A stretch of DNA of 64,000 nt from Mycolicibacter sinensis (GTDB lineage: Bacteria > Actinomycetota > Actinomycetes > Mycobacteriales > Mycobacteriaceae): contig NZ_LZJK01000130.1 in assembly GCF_001667945.1 (NCBI RefSeq), positions 17,344 through 81,343 on the forward strand, in the 5' to 3' direction. The notes under the pieces are model-generated. The model was not told where the DNA came from and made no database searches. It was given only the letters and a program-made list of their open reading frames with translations. A program made the position numbers and the translations under genes. Positions 44,442-52,042 of the stretch are shown one piece after another (position 1 is the first letter of the stretch; each line of letters begins with the position of its first letter).

Positions 44442-45116
44442 TTAATTCGCGATCGCCCATTGGGGTTGCGGTGACTCCGGGGTCATGTAGCCGACCCCGC
44501 GAACGGTGTCGACGATCGACTCGTGGTCGGCGCCGAGTTTGGCGCGCAGCCGCTGCACGTGGACGTCGACCTTGCGGCGGCTGCCCTCACCACCCCAGAC
44601 CTCCTGCAGCAGCCGGGTGCGCGTGAACGCCTGACCCGCGTGCTGCACCAGATAGTTGAGCAGCTTGAACTCGGTCAGGGTGAGGTCGAGTTCACGGTTC
44701 GACAGCGACGCGGTGTAGCTGTCCGGGTGGATGACCAGGTCGCCGAATTGCAGTGCGCTGTGGACCGACATGCGCCGGCGTGCCAATGCCAACCGGAGTC
44801 GGGCATGCGCCTCGGCCGGTCCCGCGGTCGCGACCAGGACATCGTCGACCTGCCAGTCGAGATCGACCGCGGCGAAATCCTCGGCGCTCACCACGGCCAG
44901 GACGGCGGTCGACGGTTCCCAACTGCAGAGCCGCCGACAGGTCTCGCGTGACGTGGTCAGATCGGTACAACCATCCACCAGCGCGGCCGCGACGCTGAGG
45001 CAGTCGGCCCGGACGGTGATGGCGAGCGGCGCGCGGATAACCGAATGCCCGAAGACGCGCAACGCCGACAGGGACTGTTCGAACTCGTCCCGGTCGGTCA
45101 GTAACAGAATGTCCAT
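44442..45116 (-). CDS. orphan OmpR/GlnR-like winged-helix regulator
   Basis: 224 residues. The N-terminal 120 form an atypical receiver-like domain (MDILLLTDRDEF..AALVDGCTDLTTSRETCRRL) that resembles GlnR. The usual phospho-Asp surroundings are altered and no conserved Lys is obvious. The C-terminal DNA-binding domain (about 130-215: LDLTLTEFKLLNYL, VWGGEGSRRKVDVHVQRLRAK, IVDTVRGVGYM) is a clear OmpR-type winged helix. No sensor kinase is adjacent. ATG 45116 has TTGGAG upstream. Its SigF-type promoter suggests a regulator placed below SigF. Confidence 0.87.
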   Translation of the reverse strand: MDILLLTDRDEFEQSLSALRVFGHSVIRAPLAITVRADCLSVAAALVDGCTDLTTSRETCRRLCSWEPSTAVLAVVSAEDFAAVDLDWQVDDVLVATAGPAEAHARLRLALARRRMSVHSALQFGDLVIHPDSYTASLSNRELDLTLTEFKLLNYLVQHAGQAFTRTRLLQEVWGGEGSRRKVDVHVQRLRAKLGADHESIVDTVRGVGYMTPESPQPQWAIAN

Positions 45117-45165
45117 CGCCTGGCTCCAACCCTCGGAATATCCCTCGGTGCCTTTCAAGGCACTA

Positions 45166-45191
45166 TTACCCGCTACGTGGCGCGAATAACC
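45166..45191 (-). promoter_or_regulatory. SigF-type promoter for the orphan regulator
   Basis: On the minus strand, GGTTA (45191-45187), 15 bp, GGGTAA (45171-45166). The -35 differs from GTTT in its last base. The leader is about 45 nt. Confidence 0.6.
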
Positions 45192-45199
45192 GCACAGCG

Positions 45200-45232
45200 A
45201 TAGGCCCGGCCCGCGCCGCGGGCCGGGCCTAT
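45200..45232 (-). terminator. terminator after the CsbD-like gene
   Basis: ATAGGCCCGGCCCGCG and CGCGGGCCGGGCCTAT are perfectly complementary (16 bp). The stem would be about 14 bp with a small loop. It lies 12 bp beyond the csbD-like stop codon and insulates the regulator promoter just downstream. Confidence 0.75.
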
Positions 45233-45243
45233 CCTCCATCGGG

Positions 45244-45483
45244 CTACTGGTGGGACTGTTCGCGCGCCTCTGCCGCGTCCGCGCCCGCCCGGGCCGATTC
45301 GGCCTCGGCTTCGCGCTTGGCGGCGTCGCGCTGCGCCTCGCCCTTGTCCTGCTGGGCCTTGCCCTCACGGGACATTTCGTCGTTGCCGGTCACGGTGCCC
45401 AAGGCCTCCTTGGCCTTGCCCTTGACGCCCTCGACGGCGCCCCGGAAGCCTTCTTCGGGGCCGCTCTTCTTGTCGTCCGACAT
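45244..45483 (-). CDS. CsbD-family stress protein
   Basis: 79 residues. The N-terminal half has the CsbD repeat (EGFRGAVEGVKGKAKEALGTVTG), which is sigma-B-dependent in Bacillus and of unknown biochemical role. The C-terminal half is a highly charged Ala/Glu-rich helix (QRDAAKREAEAESARAGADA). GGAGGG precedes ATG 45483. A GGGTAA box at 45586-45581 on the minus strand lacks a good -35 (GTCA), so SigF control is possible but not shown. Confidence 0.85.
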   Translation of the reverse strand: MSDDKKSGPEEGFRGAVEGVKGKAKEALGTVTGNDEMSREGKAQQDKGEAQRDAAKREAEAESARAGADAAEAREQSHQ

Positions 45484-45636
45484 AAAATCCCTCCCTGGAT
45501 TTCGTGGATGTGACGGGCCGACGGTCAGCCCTGCGGGCTGCGTCAGCGCGCCACACCCGCAAGGCTTCCCGGTCGGCCGATTACCCAAACGTCGAATCGC
45601 CTTGACGCAGAGCCGATCAGCGCGGACGGTGGGGAC

Positions 45637-46011
45637 ATGGAACGCCGTATGCAACCCCGCCCCGGCGGCGACCGGTTGGGTCAGGAGGACGAGGAGGTCC
45701 GCTCGGCGATCAGGTTCGCCGGCGTGGTCACCGCCGCCGCGGTGGCGTTCGTCTTGCTGGCGGCGTGGTGGGCCGGCTCCTGTGATCCGGCGGCCGAGAC
45801 GGTGGCGTGCGGCAGGCCGTACCGGGCCGTGCTCGCCGCGGGGGCGCCGGTGATCTTGGCCGGCGGCGGGGTGCGGGCCTTCCTGCGGACCTACCGGGTC
45901 TGGCGCGCGCGTGGCACCTGGTGGGGATGGCAGGGCGCCGGCTGGTTCCTGATGTCGTTGATGCTTCTCGTTTTGTTTATCAGCGCGGTGCCGATCAGTG
46001 GTATGGGCTGA
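45637..46011 (+). CDS. small membrane protein of unknown function
   Basis: 124 residues. A charged N-terminus of about 22 residues is followed by three predicted membrane helices (about 25-48, 65-82, 98-118). Two Cys lie in the first extracytoplasmic loop (GSCDPAAETVACGR), recalling but not matching the membrane proteins at 37544 and 59392. ATG 45637 follows GGTGGGG; ATG 45649 is possible. It is divergent from the CsbD-like gene. No promoter was recognised. The gap to usfY (175 bp) contains nothing clear. Confidence 0.6.
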   Translation: MERRMQPRPGGDRLGQEDEEVRSAIRFAGVVTAAAVAFVLLAAWWAGSCDPAAETVACGRPYRAVLAAGAPVILAGGGVRAFLRTYRVWRARGTWWGWQGAGWFLMSLMLLVLFISAVPISGMG

Positions 46012-46186
46012 TCAGAGGCGTTTTTACCGGGCATTGACTGCCGGGTCGCTGTGAAGGCCCTGAAAGTGAGACGTTATGTAGATCACATCGACCTACGATA
46101 GTTTTTGGTCGCGGACGGGTTCGCCACGGACGGGGTTCCCCACCCGACCTCCGGACTGGCCGGACGACTCACGAGAGGAAGAAGCA

Positions 46187-46498
46187 ATGGGCGATACGTT
46201 TCACGACCCCGTTGACCATGTCCGGACGACCCGGCCGCACGCCGGTCGTGCCGTGATCGACGTCATGGGGTGGCCGGGCTACAGCCTGCTGGTCGTCAGC
46301 ATGGTCGCCGGGGCCGGCTGCCTGACCGCATTCGCCACCGGCCACGACCGGCAGGGTGTGGCCGTCGCCGTCTTCGCGGTGCTTGCCGCCGCGCTGGGCG
46401 CACTGTGGCTGCTGATCGAGCACCGGCGGATCGGCCGGGTAAACCAGCAGTGGCAGCTGGCGCACCCGGAGCTGCACCGGACGCATTCGACCAGCTGA
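46187..46498 (+). CDS. usfY: UsfY-like membrane protein
   Basis: 103 residues. The N-terminal GDTFHDPVDHVRTTRPHAG is closely similar to UsfY of M. tuberculosis, which lies upstream of usfX-sigF in the same order. Two membrane helices (about 28-45, 55-78) follow, then a short polar tail. Its role in the SigF pathway is not established. AGAGGAAG precedes ATG 46187. A terminator separates it from usfX. No SigF-type site was found upstream of this gene, in contrast to its neighbours. Confidence 0.88.
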   Translation: MGDTFHDPVDHVRTTRPHAGRAVIDVMGWPGYSLLVVSMVAGAGCLTAFATGHDRQGVAVAVFAVLAAALGALWLLIEHRRIGRVNQQWQLAHPELHRTHSTS

Positions 46499-46516
46499 TC
46501 AGCGGAACACCCCACA

Positions 46517-46543
46517 CGGCCCGGCCGGGTTCCGGCCGGGCCG
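46517..46543 (+). terminator. terminator after usfY
   Basis: GGCCCGGCCGG and CCGGCCGGGCC form a perfect 11-bp stem with a GTT loop, 20 bp beyond the usfY stop. Confidence 0.75.
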
Positions 46544-46570
46544 ACTTGTTCCCGCGTACCGAAATCGATG

Positions 46571-46595
46571 GTTGAGGTGACCGGCGACGGGGTAC
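46571..46595 (+). promoter_or_regulatory. SigF-type promoter of usfX-sigF
   Basis: GTTG (46571-46574, within GGTTG), 15 bp, GGGTAC (46590-46595). It sits between the usfY terminator and usfX, matching the known autoregulated promoter position in mycobacteria. Confidence 0.6.
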
Positions 46596-46703
46596 TAGCC
46601 CTCCCGTGACTAACCTCCGGGCGGCCGACTATGCGGTGATGACGGCGTGAATGGGCCATCGGGGCGCAGCGGTAGTCTCGGTCCGACATCGCCGGGAGGC
46701 TTT

Positions 46704-47141
46704 ATGACCGACATCCACAGCGACCGGACCTCACGGTCGTGCAGCGAGCGAGCCGTCGAATTGCGGGTCACGCCCAGACTGGAGAGTTTGGCGGTGGTGC
46801 GCATGCTGGTCGGGGCGATCGCGACCTACGAGGATCTGGACGTCGATACCGTGGCCGATCTGCGGCTGGCGATCGACGAGCTGTGTACCCAGTTGATCCG
46901 GTGCGCAGCGCCGGGCGCGACGCTGCGGGTCGTCGTCGACCCGCAAGACGACGGCATGACGATTCAAGCGTCAGCCGCCGGCGGCGGCGCCGACGTGCTG
47001 ACGCCGGGCAGCTTCAGCTGGCACGTACTCACCTCTCTCGTGGACGACGTGCAGACGTTCCGCGACGGCCCGGAGTCCGACGGTGCCGGCGAGGTGTTCG
47101 GGGTGACATTGAGAACCCGGCGGGCGGACTCCAGGCGGTGA
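46704..47141 (+). CDS. rsbW: anti-sigma-F factor UsfX/RsbW
   Basis: 145 residues. A GHKL-type serine kinase/anti-sigma fold: LRLAIDELCTQLIR is the N-box region with Glu and Asn-like positions, and GSFSWHVLTSLVDDVQTF contacts the sigma factor in the family. It matches M. tuberculosis UsfX closely. It binds and inhibits SigF until released by anti-anti-sigma factors, which are not in this window. ATG 46704 follows GGGAGG by 6 bp. The stop overlaps the sigF GTG (GTGA). Confidence 0.93.
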   Translation: MTDIHSDRTSRSCSERAVELRVTPRLESLAVVRMLVGAIATYEDLDVDTVADLRLAIDELCTQLIRCAAPGATLRVVVDPQDDGMTIQASAAGGGADVLTPGSFSWHVLTSLVDDVQTFRDGPESDGAGEVFGVTLRTRRADSRR

Positions 47142-47926
47142 CCCCGCGCGCCGCCGGCGGCGGCTCACAGTCAGGATCGGAGTACGCCGATGTCGGCGAC
47201 ATGTTCCGTGAGCTCGCCCAATACGATGCCGACTCCGCCGATTTCCGCAACCGCAAGGACAAGATCGTGGAGCGGTGCCTGCCGCTGGCCGACCACATCG
47301 CCCGCCGGTTCGAAGGACGCGGGGAGTTGCGCGACGACCTGGTCCAGGTCGCGCGGGTGGGCCTGGTCAACGCCGTAACCCGCTTCGACGTCGAAACCGG
47401 CTCGGATTTCGTCTCGTTCGCGGTCCCGACGATCATGGGCGAAGTCCGCCGGCATTTCCGGGACAACAGCTGGTCGGTCAAGGTGCCCCGCCGGCTCAAG
47501 GAGCTGCATCTGCGGCTCGGGGCGGCCACCGCGGACCTGTCCCAACGCCTGGGCCGGGCGCCGACCGCCTCGGAGCTGGCCCGCGAGCTGGAGTTGAGCC
47601 GCGACGAGGTGGTCGAAGGTCTGGTGGCGGGCAGCTCCTACAACACCCTGTCCATCGACAGCGGCGGCAGCTCCGACGAGGACGACGTCCGCTCGATCGC
47701 CGATACCCTCGGTGACAGCGACGCGGGGATGGACCGGATCGAGGATCGAGAGGCGTTGCGGCCCTTGCTCAATGCGCTTCCGGAACGCGAACGCACGGTG
47801 CTGGTGCTGCGGTTCTTCGAATCGATGACCCAGACCCAGATCGCCGAACGGGTCGGCATCTCGCAGATGCACGTCTCGCGGCTGCTGGCCAAGTCACTGG
47901 CGAAGCTGCGCGATCAGCTGCAGTAG
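47138..47926 (+). CDS. sigF: RNA polymerase sigma factor SigF
   Basis: 262 residues, a B/F/G-type stress sigma factor. Region 2 includes RCLPLADHIARRFEGRG and the -10 recognition helix FVSFAVPTIMGEVRRHFRD. Region 3 is VPRRLKELHLRLG. Region 4 has LPERERTVLVLRFFESMTQTQIAERVGISQMHVSRLL, with a helix-turn-helix for the -35. Sequence and length match M. tuberculosis SigF. It starts at GTG 47138 inside the usfX stop. Its presence explains the cluster of GTTT-N15-17-GGGTA promoters across 30.7-62.6 kb. Confidence 0.97.
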   Translation: MTPRAAGGGSQSGSEYADVGDMFRELAQYDADSADFRNRKDKIVERCLPLADHIARRFEGRGELRDDLVQVARVGLVNAVTRFDVETGSDFVSFAVPTIMGEVRRHFRDNSWSVKVPRRLKELHLRLGAATADLSQRLGRAPTASELARELELSRDEVVEGLVAGSSYNTLSIDSGGSSDEDDVRSIADTLGDSDAGMDRIEDREALRPLLNALPERERTVLVLRFFESMTQTQIAERVGISQMHVSRLLAKSLAKLRDQLQ

Positions 47927-47933
47927 CCGCCGC

Positions 47934-48137
47934 TCACCCGCCCAGCGCATTCTGGGCGGACAGCGACGACATCACCGCGTCGGGACCGTCGAAGCTGTCT
48001 TTCTTCAACGCCCGCAGGGTGTCGACCAGCTTCGGCTCGGCCCCGTTGCTTCGGGCGTGGTCGGCGAGTTCCTCCGCCGTGCCTGGGTACTCGAAACCTG
48101 CCAGGCACTTCTGCACTTGTGTCACAGAGAATCCCAT
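47934..48137 (-). CDS. DUF2795 small protein
   Basis: 67 residues, helical (SVTQVQKCLAGFEYPGTAEELADHARSNG then ALKKDSFDGPDAVMSSL), matching the DUF2795 family of small actinobacterial proteins of unknown function. ATG 48137 overlaps the end of the ribokinase-like gene by 16 bp, yet has its own SigF-type promoter 9 bp further upstream, inside that gene. It is convergent with sigF, 7 bp away. A truncated copy lies at 37943-37993. Confidence 0.85.
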   Translation of the reverse strand: MGFSVTQVQKCLAGFEYPGTAEELADHARSNGAEPKLVDTLRALKKDSFDGPDAVMSSLSAQNALGG

Positions 48138-49060
48138 CTGTGCGCAGTACCCGGCGGCCTGGAGCCGGAAACGCCCGGGAGGGCCAGATCGGCCAGGTGA
48201 GGCCGCCCGCCCAGCTGCGGCACGCAGGCGGCCGCGGCGGCCGCGGCCAGCCGCCCGGCCCGGCGGGGATCGGGGCCGCGCCGCAGCCCGGCGATCAAAC
48301 CGGCTACGAACGCGTCACCGGCGCCGGTGGGATCGACTACCGGTGCCTTCGACAGACCGAGCAGCTCCTGGCCGCCGGACCACACCAGCAGGTCGCCCAC
48401 GCCCGGGACGGCCAGCGCGACCAGCCGCACTCCGGCGACCAACAGGCGGTCGGCCAGTGCCCGCGCCGCCGCCTGGCAGGTGACCGGTTCGCCGGCGAGC
48501 AGCGCCGCCTCCTCGGCGTCGGCGCGCAACACGTCAACGCAGCAGAGCATTTCGTCGCGTACCTCGGCCGGCGGATTGCCGTCGGCCACCACCTGCGCGC
48601 CGTGGCGCCGTGCCAGCCGGGCGGCCGCCAGCGTCGCCTCCGCTGGTTGCTGCAACTGCAGCGACACGATGGCCGACCGGGCGATCAGGGTGTCGCACTG
48701 CTGCACGTCGGCCGCGGTCAGCAGCGAGCTTTCCGGAATGTGCTCGAAAAGCCTGCGACTGGCCGGCTCGTCGACCAGATCGACCAGCAGCGCGGTCTCG
48801 CCGCGCCGGGTCACCCCGCTGATGTCGACTCCGTCACCGACCGCCTGCTCACACACCGCCGCACCGGCATCGTCGTCGCCGACCACCCCGATCAGCGCGG
48901 CCGGCACACCCAGCTGGGCCAGGCCCACGGCTTGGTTGGCGCCCTTGCCGCCCAGCAGTTCCCGGCGCCGCAGCACCCGGGCCGACCCGCCGGCCGGCGG
49001 CAAGCCCGCGCTGCGCAGCACCAGGTCGCGCCCGATCTGCCCGACCACCGTGACGGTCAT
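48122..49060 (-). CDS. ribokinase/PfkB-family sugar kinase
   Basis: 312 residues. GGKGANQAVGLAQLG (38-52) is the N-terminal PfkB signature, and DPTGAGDAFVAGL is the C-terminal signature with the catalytic Asp and anion hole. LLVDLVDEPASRRL fits ribokinase-like substrate loops. It phosphorylates a sugar or nucleoside that is not identifiable. Start ATG 49060 overlaps the stop of the preceding FMN-type gene (ATGA), so it is probably driven by the SigF-type promoter at 49560-49584. A pfkB-family gene also accompanies Rv2030c in M. tuberculosis. Confidence 0.87.
   Translation of the reverse strand: MTVTVVGQIGRDLVLRSAGLPPAGGSARVLRRRELLGGKGANQAVGLAQLGVPAALIGVVGDDDAGAAVCEQAVGDGVDISGVTRRGETALLVDLVDEPASRRLFEHIPESSLLTAADVQQCDTLIARSAIVSLQLQQPAEATLAAARLARRHGAQVVADGNPPAEVRDEMLCCVDVLRADAEEAALLAGEPVTCQAAARALADRLLVAGVRLVALAVPGVGDLLVWSGGQELLGLSKAPVVDPTGAGDAFVAGLIAGLRRGPDPRRAGRLAAAAAAACVPQLGGRPHLADLALPGVSGSRPPGTAHRWDSL
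48147..48172 (-). promoter_or_regulatory. SigF-type promoter for the DUF2795 gene
   Basis: On the minus strand, GTTT (48172-48169), 16 bp, GGGTAC (48152-48147), lying inside the 3' end of the ribokinase gene. ATG 48137 is 9 bp beyond the -10 box. Confidence 0.66.
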
Positions 49061-49512
49061 TGCAGTCCGTAGATACCCGACCACCTCCGGATCAGCGCGG
49101 GTTCGTGAGCATCGCCGAACATATAGACCGGCGAGGCGATCGGCAGCGCGCATTCGACCCGGATCAGCACCGCCTCACGGCAGGGAAACCGCGGCCCATA
49201 GGTGGCGATCACCCACTGCCGCAGCCACTCGTAGACCTCGTCGCCGGGCGGCCGCAGTTGGGCGGTGCCCTTGAAGCGATAACCGCGGCGCTTGAGGAAG
49301 TCGACGACGTTGACCTCGATACGCGGATCACGGCGCAGATCGGCCACCGTGCTCGGCGATGCCATGTGCATGAACACCAGGTGGTCGTCGCCGTACACCA
49401 GCAGCGACTCCTTGGGCGACAGGTTCGGGGAGCCGTCCTCGCAGACGGTGGCGACGAACGCCAACTTCGCGCTCTCCACGATCAGGCGCATGTCATCGTC
49501 GATGATGCACAC
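49057..49512 (-). CDS. pyridoxamine 5'-phosphate oxidase-like FMN-binding protein
   Basis: 151 residues with the split-barrel fold: AFVATVCEDGSPNLSPKES, DHLVFMHMASPSTVADLRRD and VNVVDFLKRRGYRFKGTAQL. These resemble the PNPOx-like family, whose members use FMN, F420 or heme. It is probably not a true PdxH; the substrate is unknown. GTG 49512 follows GGGGTGA; ATG 49491 is a shorter alternative. First gene of an operon with the ribokinase-like gene, under a SigF-type promoter. Confidence 0.8.
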   Translation of the reverse strand: MCIIDDDMRLIVESAKLAFVATVCEDGSPNLSPKESLLVYGDDHLVFMHMASPSTVADLRRDPRIEVNVVDFLKRRGYRFKGTAQLRPPGDEVYEWLRQWVIATYGPRFPCREAVLIRVECALPIASPVYMFGDAHEPALIRRWSGIYGLQ

Positions 49513-49559
49513 CGCTCACCCCATCGCTTCGCAGCTGTTGTTCACCGCCCAGCGGTCGG

Positions 49560-49584
49560 TTACCCGTCCGGCCGCGCGGTAAAC
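49560..49584 (-). promoter_or_regulatory. SigF-type promoter for the PNPOx-ribokinase operon
   Basis: On the minus strand, GTTT (49584-49581), 15 bp, GGGTAA (49565-49560). The leader is about 41 nt to GTG 49512. Confidence 0.7.
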
Positions 49585-49599
49585 GATGAGTGCCGCTCC

Positions 49600-51108
49600 T
49601 CAGCTGCTGGCGGTCAGGCCGCGGGTGGCGGGGCCTTCCAGCAGGGTGCCGTCGGGAGCGAAGCGCGACCCGTGCAGCGGGCACTCCCAGGCCCGGTCGG
49701 CGTCGTTCCAATTGACGATGCCGCCGAGGTGCGGGCAGACCGGGGAGAGGCGGTGTTCGACGCCGTTCACCCGGCACTGGGCTTGCAGGTGCCACGGCGG
49801 TCCGCTGACCACGCCGGCGGCGTCGCGGCCCAGGCCGTGCTGGCCGATGTGGGCCGTGGGAGCGATCCAGCCCTTCGCCAGGTTGAAGCCGACCTCGAGG
49901 TTGGCTGTCAGCGCGGTGGTCAGGCCCCGCAGCTCGCGGGTGCTCCAGCTGGCGAACGCCCGGTCCCATTCCGGACGTTTGCCCAGCAGCCGGCCCGACA
50001 GCGCCAGCGCGGCGGCCGCCCCATTGGTCATGCCCCATTTGTTGAAACCCGTTGCCACGTAGATGGTGTTGCTGTCGGGCAGGATCGGCCCGACATAGGG
50101 CAACTTGTCGACGGGGGTGTAGTCCTGCGCCGACCACAGATGCGTACGGGACGCGCCCGGGAAGTGCCGGACCGTCCACGCCTCGAGTTCGGCCAGCGCG
50201 TCGCCGGGGTGCTTGGCGCGGCCGACGGTGTGCCCGGCCCCGCCGACCAGCAGCCGCTCGGAGCCGTTGACCGGGGCGTAGCGCAGCGACCGCGTCGGCG
50301 AATCGGTGGAGATCATCATCGGGCGGGTGATCTCGCCGGGCACATCGAACGCCATGCAGTAGGACCGGCTGGGCTTGAGCCGGGCGAAGTATCCGCCGCG
50401 ATCCAGGATCGGGATCCCCGTGGCCAGCACCAGTTGGGTAGCCTGCAGCTCGGCGTGCACCCGGGGACCGGCCACCCGCAGCCGCAGGCCGTCCCGCCCG
50501 CCGGAAACCCGTTGCACCCGGGCGTGTTCCACCAGCTGGCCGCCGCTGGCGAGCAGCTCGGCGCGCAGCGCGTCCAGGAACGGCATCGGGTCGAACTGCG
50601 CCTGCTCGGCCAGCCGGGCCCCGCCATGGAATGCGAACGGCACGTCGGCCCGCGACTCCCAGGTCACCGGAAGATCCACCGCGCGGCAGGCCTCGTACTC
50701 GGCGCGCGCCGCCGCCACCCCGCGCTCGGACTGGGCGAAACTGTAGGCGTCCTCCCGCTGCACCGCGACACCGGTCGAGGCGCAGAACGACAGCAGCCAG
50801 TCCTGCCCGGCGCGGTTGCCGTCGAGATAGGCCGCGGCCACCCGCTTGCCCTGCTTCGCCGAGATCGCCGACAGCTGGGTGCCCTGGAGCAGGCTGATCT
50901 TGGCGGTGGTGTTGCCGGTCGCGCAGGCGCCGACGGTCCGAGCCTCCAGCACCAGCACCTCGCGGCCTGCCCGCGCCAGCAGTACCGCGGTCATCAGCCC
51001 GGTGATGCCGGCGCCGGCCACCACCACGTCGGCGAACCCGGGGAGGTCCTCGGCGGTGCCCGACGCCGGTGATGTCGCGATCCGGTCAGCAAGCCACAAC
51101 GACGTCAT
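49600..51108 (-). CDS. FAD-dependent oxidoreductase with C-terminal Rieske domain
   Basis: 502 residues. The N-terminal DAO-type FAD domain has VVVAGAGITGLMTAVLLARAG (28-48) and VATGFNKWGMTNGAAAALAL. The C-terminal Rieske [2Fe-2S] domain has CPHLGGIV (C-x-H) and CPLHGS (C-x2-H). The architecture resembles flavoproteins fused to Rieske domains found in stress-regulated operons; substrate and partner are unknown. ATG 51108 lies 9 bp after the SigF-type -10 box, so the mRNA is nearly leaderless. It is divergent from the hemerythrin gene. Confidence 0.87.
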   Translation of the reverse strand: MTSLWLADRIATSPASGTAEDLPGFADVVVAGAGITGLMTAVLLARAGREVLVLEARTVGACATGNTTAKISLLQGTQLSAISAKQGKRVAAAYLDGNRAGQDWLLSFCASTGVAVQREDAYSFAQSERGVAAARAEYEACRAVDLPVTWESRADVPFAFHGGARLAEQAQFDPMPFLDALRAELLASGGQLVEHARVQRVSGGRDGLRLRVAGPRVHAELQATQLVLATGIPILDRGGYFARLKPSRSYCMAFDVPGEITRPMMISTDSPTRSLRYAPVNGSERLLVGGAGHTVGRAKHPGDALAELEAWTVRHFPGASRTHLWSAQDYTPVDKLPYVGPILPDSNTIYVATGFNKWGMTNGAAAALALSGRLLGKRPEWDRAFASWSTRELRGLTTALTANLEVGFNLAKGWIAPTAHIGQHGLGRDAAGVVSGPPWHLQAQCRVNGVEHRLSPVCPHLGGIVNWNDADRAWECPLHGSRFAPDGTLLEGPATRGLTASS

Positions 51109-51117
51109 GGCGATCAG

Positions 51118-51142
51118 TTACCCGGTACTGCGTCGGTGAAAC
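51118..51142 (-). promoter_or_regulatory. SigF-type promoter for the FAD-Rieske gene
   Basis: On the minus strand, GTTT (51142-51139), 15 bp, GGGTAA (51123-51118). It is back-to-back with the site at 51158-51182. Confidence 0.7.
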
Positions 51143-51157
51143 GTGTCGGCTTCCCGG

Positions 51158-51182
51158 GTTTCGGCGGCACCGCGGTGGGTAT
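51158..51182 (+). promoter_or_regulatory. SigF-type promoter for the hemerythrin gene
   Basis: GTTT (51158-51161), 15 bp, GGGTAT (51177-51182). The leader is about 30 nt to ATG 51218. Confidence 0.72.
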
Positions 51183-51217
51183 GCGATCGAATCGAACTCG
51201 ACTCGGGAGGGAAAGTC

Positions 51218-51802
51218 ATGGACGCATTGGCCTTTCTTCGTGCCGACCACGAAAGCGTGCTGGGCATGTTGGAAGTACTTGACGGCGCGCCGCAGGGCGA
51301 CGGGGCCCACCAGAGCGGCTTGGCGACCATGGTCACCAATCTCGTGATCGCCGAGTCCCAGCACGAGGCCGTCGAAGAACAACTGTTCTGGCCGGCGGTT
51401 CGAGCGGCGCTCGACGACGGTGATGACATAGCCGATGTCGCCATCGCCCAGGAGGAAGCCGGCAAGGCGCTGTTGCAGCAGCTCGAGGACACCCGCCCCG
51501 GCGAGCCCGAATATCACCGCGCGCTGGCCGAATTCGTCACGGCGGCCCGAGAGCACATCAGCTACGAGGAGAACGTGGTGTGGCCGCGGTTCAAAACGGC
51601 GGTCAGCGCCCAAGACCTCGAGCAGTTGGGCGACAAGCTCCGCACCGCCAAGAAGATCGCGCCGACCCGGCCGCACCCCAACGCCCCGTCGGGCGGGCTG
51701 GCGCAGAACACCATGGGCGTGGTCGCTGCCGCCGTCGACCATCTGCGTGACCGGCTGACCGGCCGGGCCGCGGACAACCCGCCCGACGCGCCCAAGAGTT
51801 GA
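51218..51802 (+). CDS. hemerythrin-like HHE cation-binding protein
   Basis: 194 residues. Helical HHE domain in the first 145: FLRADHESVLGML (H11), ESQHEAVEEQLFWP and REHISYEENVVWPRF carry the His/Glu residues expected to bind a di-iron centre. The C-terminal 50 residues are basic and Pro-rich. Mycobacterial hemerythrins have been linked to H2O2 and NO stress and to sigma F. ATG 51218 follows GGGAGGG. The SigF-type promoter lies immediately upstream. Confidence 0.88.
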   Translation: MDALAFLRADHESVLGMLEVLDGAPQGDGAHQSGLATMVTNLVIAESQHEAVEEQLFWPAVRAALDDGDDIADVAIAQEEAGKALLQQLEDTRPGEPEYHRALAEFVTAAREHISYEENVVWPRFKTAVSAQDLEQLGDKLRTAKKIAPTRPHPNAPSGGLAQNTMGVVAAAVDHLRDRLTGRAADNPPDAPKS

Positions 51803-51836
51803 CCGGCAGCTCCAGCCGCCGAGCAGCCGCGAGCAC

Positions 51837-51989
51837 CTAATCTGGCGGCTCGTCGGGTGAACCGCGCTTGGGAGTCTCGCGGGCCCGGTTTTCCGAGTCG
51901 TGTTCCTTGGCGGCCTTCTCGTCGAGCCGGTCGACGGTATCTTCCAAGGACTCCGGAGGGTCCGGCCGTTCTTCACCGCGTTCGGTCAT
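51837..51989 (-). CDS. small acidic/basic hydrophilic protein downstream of Mn-catalase
   Basis: 50 residues, almost entirely charged (MTERGEERPDPPESLEDT, then VDRLDEKAAKEHDSENRARE), with no hydrophobic core. It lies 37 bp after the catalase stop on the same strand, and codon usage is in keeping with the neighbours, so it is probably the second gene of the SigF-driven catalase transcript. The ribosome site is weak (GGAAAG, 12 bp before ATG 51989). No family was recognised. Confidence 0.55.
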   Translation of the reverse strand: MTERGEERPDPPESLEDTVDRLDEKAAKEHDSENRARETPKRGSPDEPPD

Positions 51990-52000
51990 CGGCGGGGCTT

Positions 52001-52042
52001 TCCACTTACCCTGTGGCGCTGTCCACTTACCCTGTGGCGCTG
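52001..52042. repeat. 21-bp tandem duplication across the catalase stop codon
   Basis: TCCACTTACCCTGTGGCGCTG occurs twice in direct succession (52001-52021 and 52022-52042). In the leftward gene the unit encodes SATG followed by TAA and GTGGA, so the copy beyond the stop repeats the last codons and the stop of the Mn-catalase. Confidence 0.9.

Noticed and set aside
45581..45606. SigF promoter for the CsbD-like gene
   Set aside because: GGGTAA is present, but the -35 position reads GTCA with two mismatches; not listed as a feature.
49060..51072. 670-codon plus-strand frame across 49-51 kb
   Set aside because: It covers the complement of the ribokinase start, the PNPOx gene and the FAD-Rieske gene, all with clear motifs on the minus strand.
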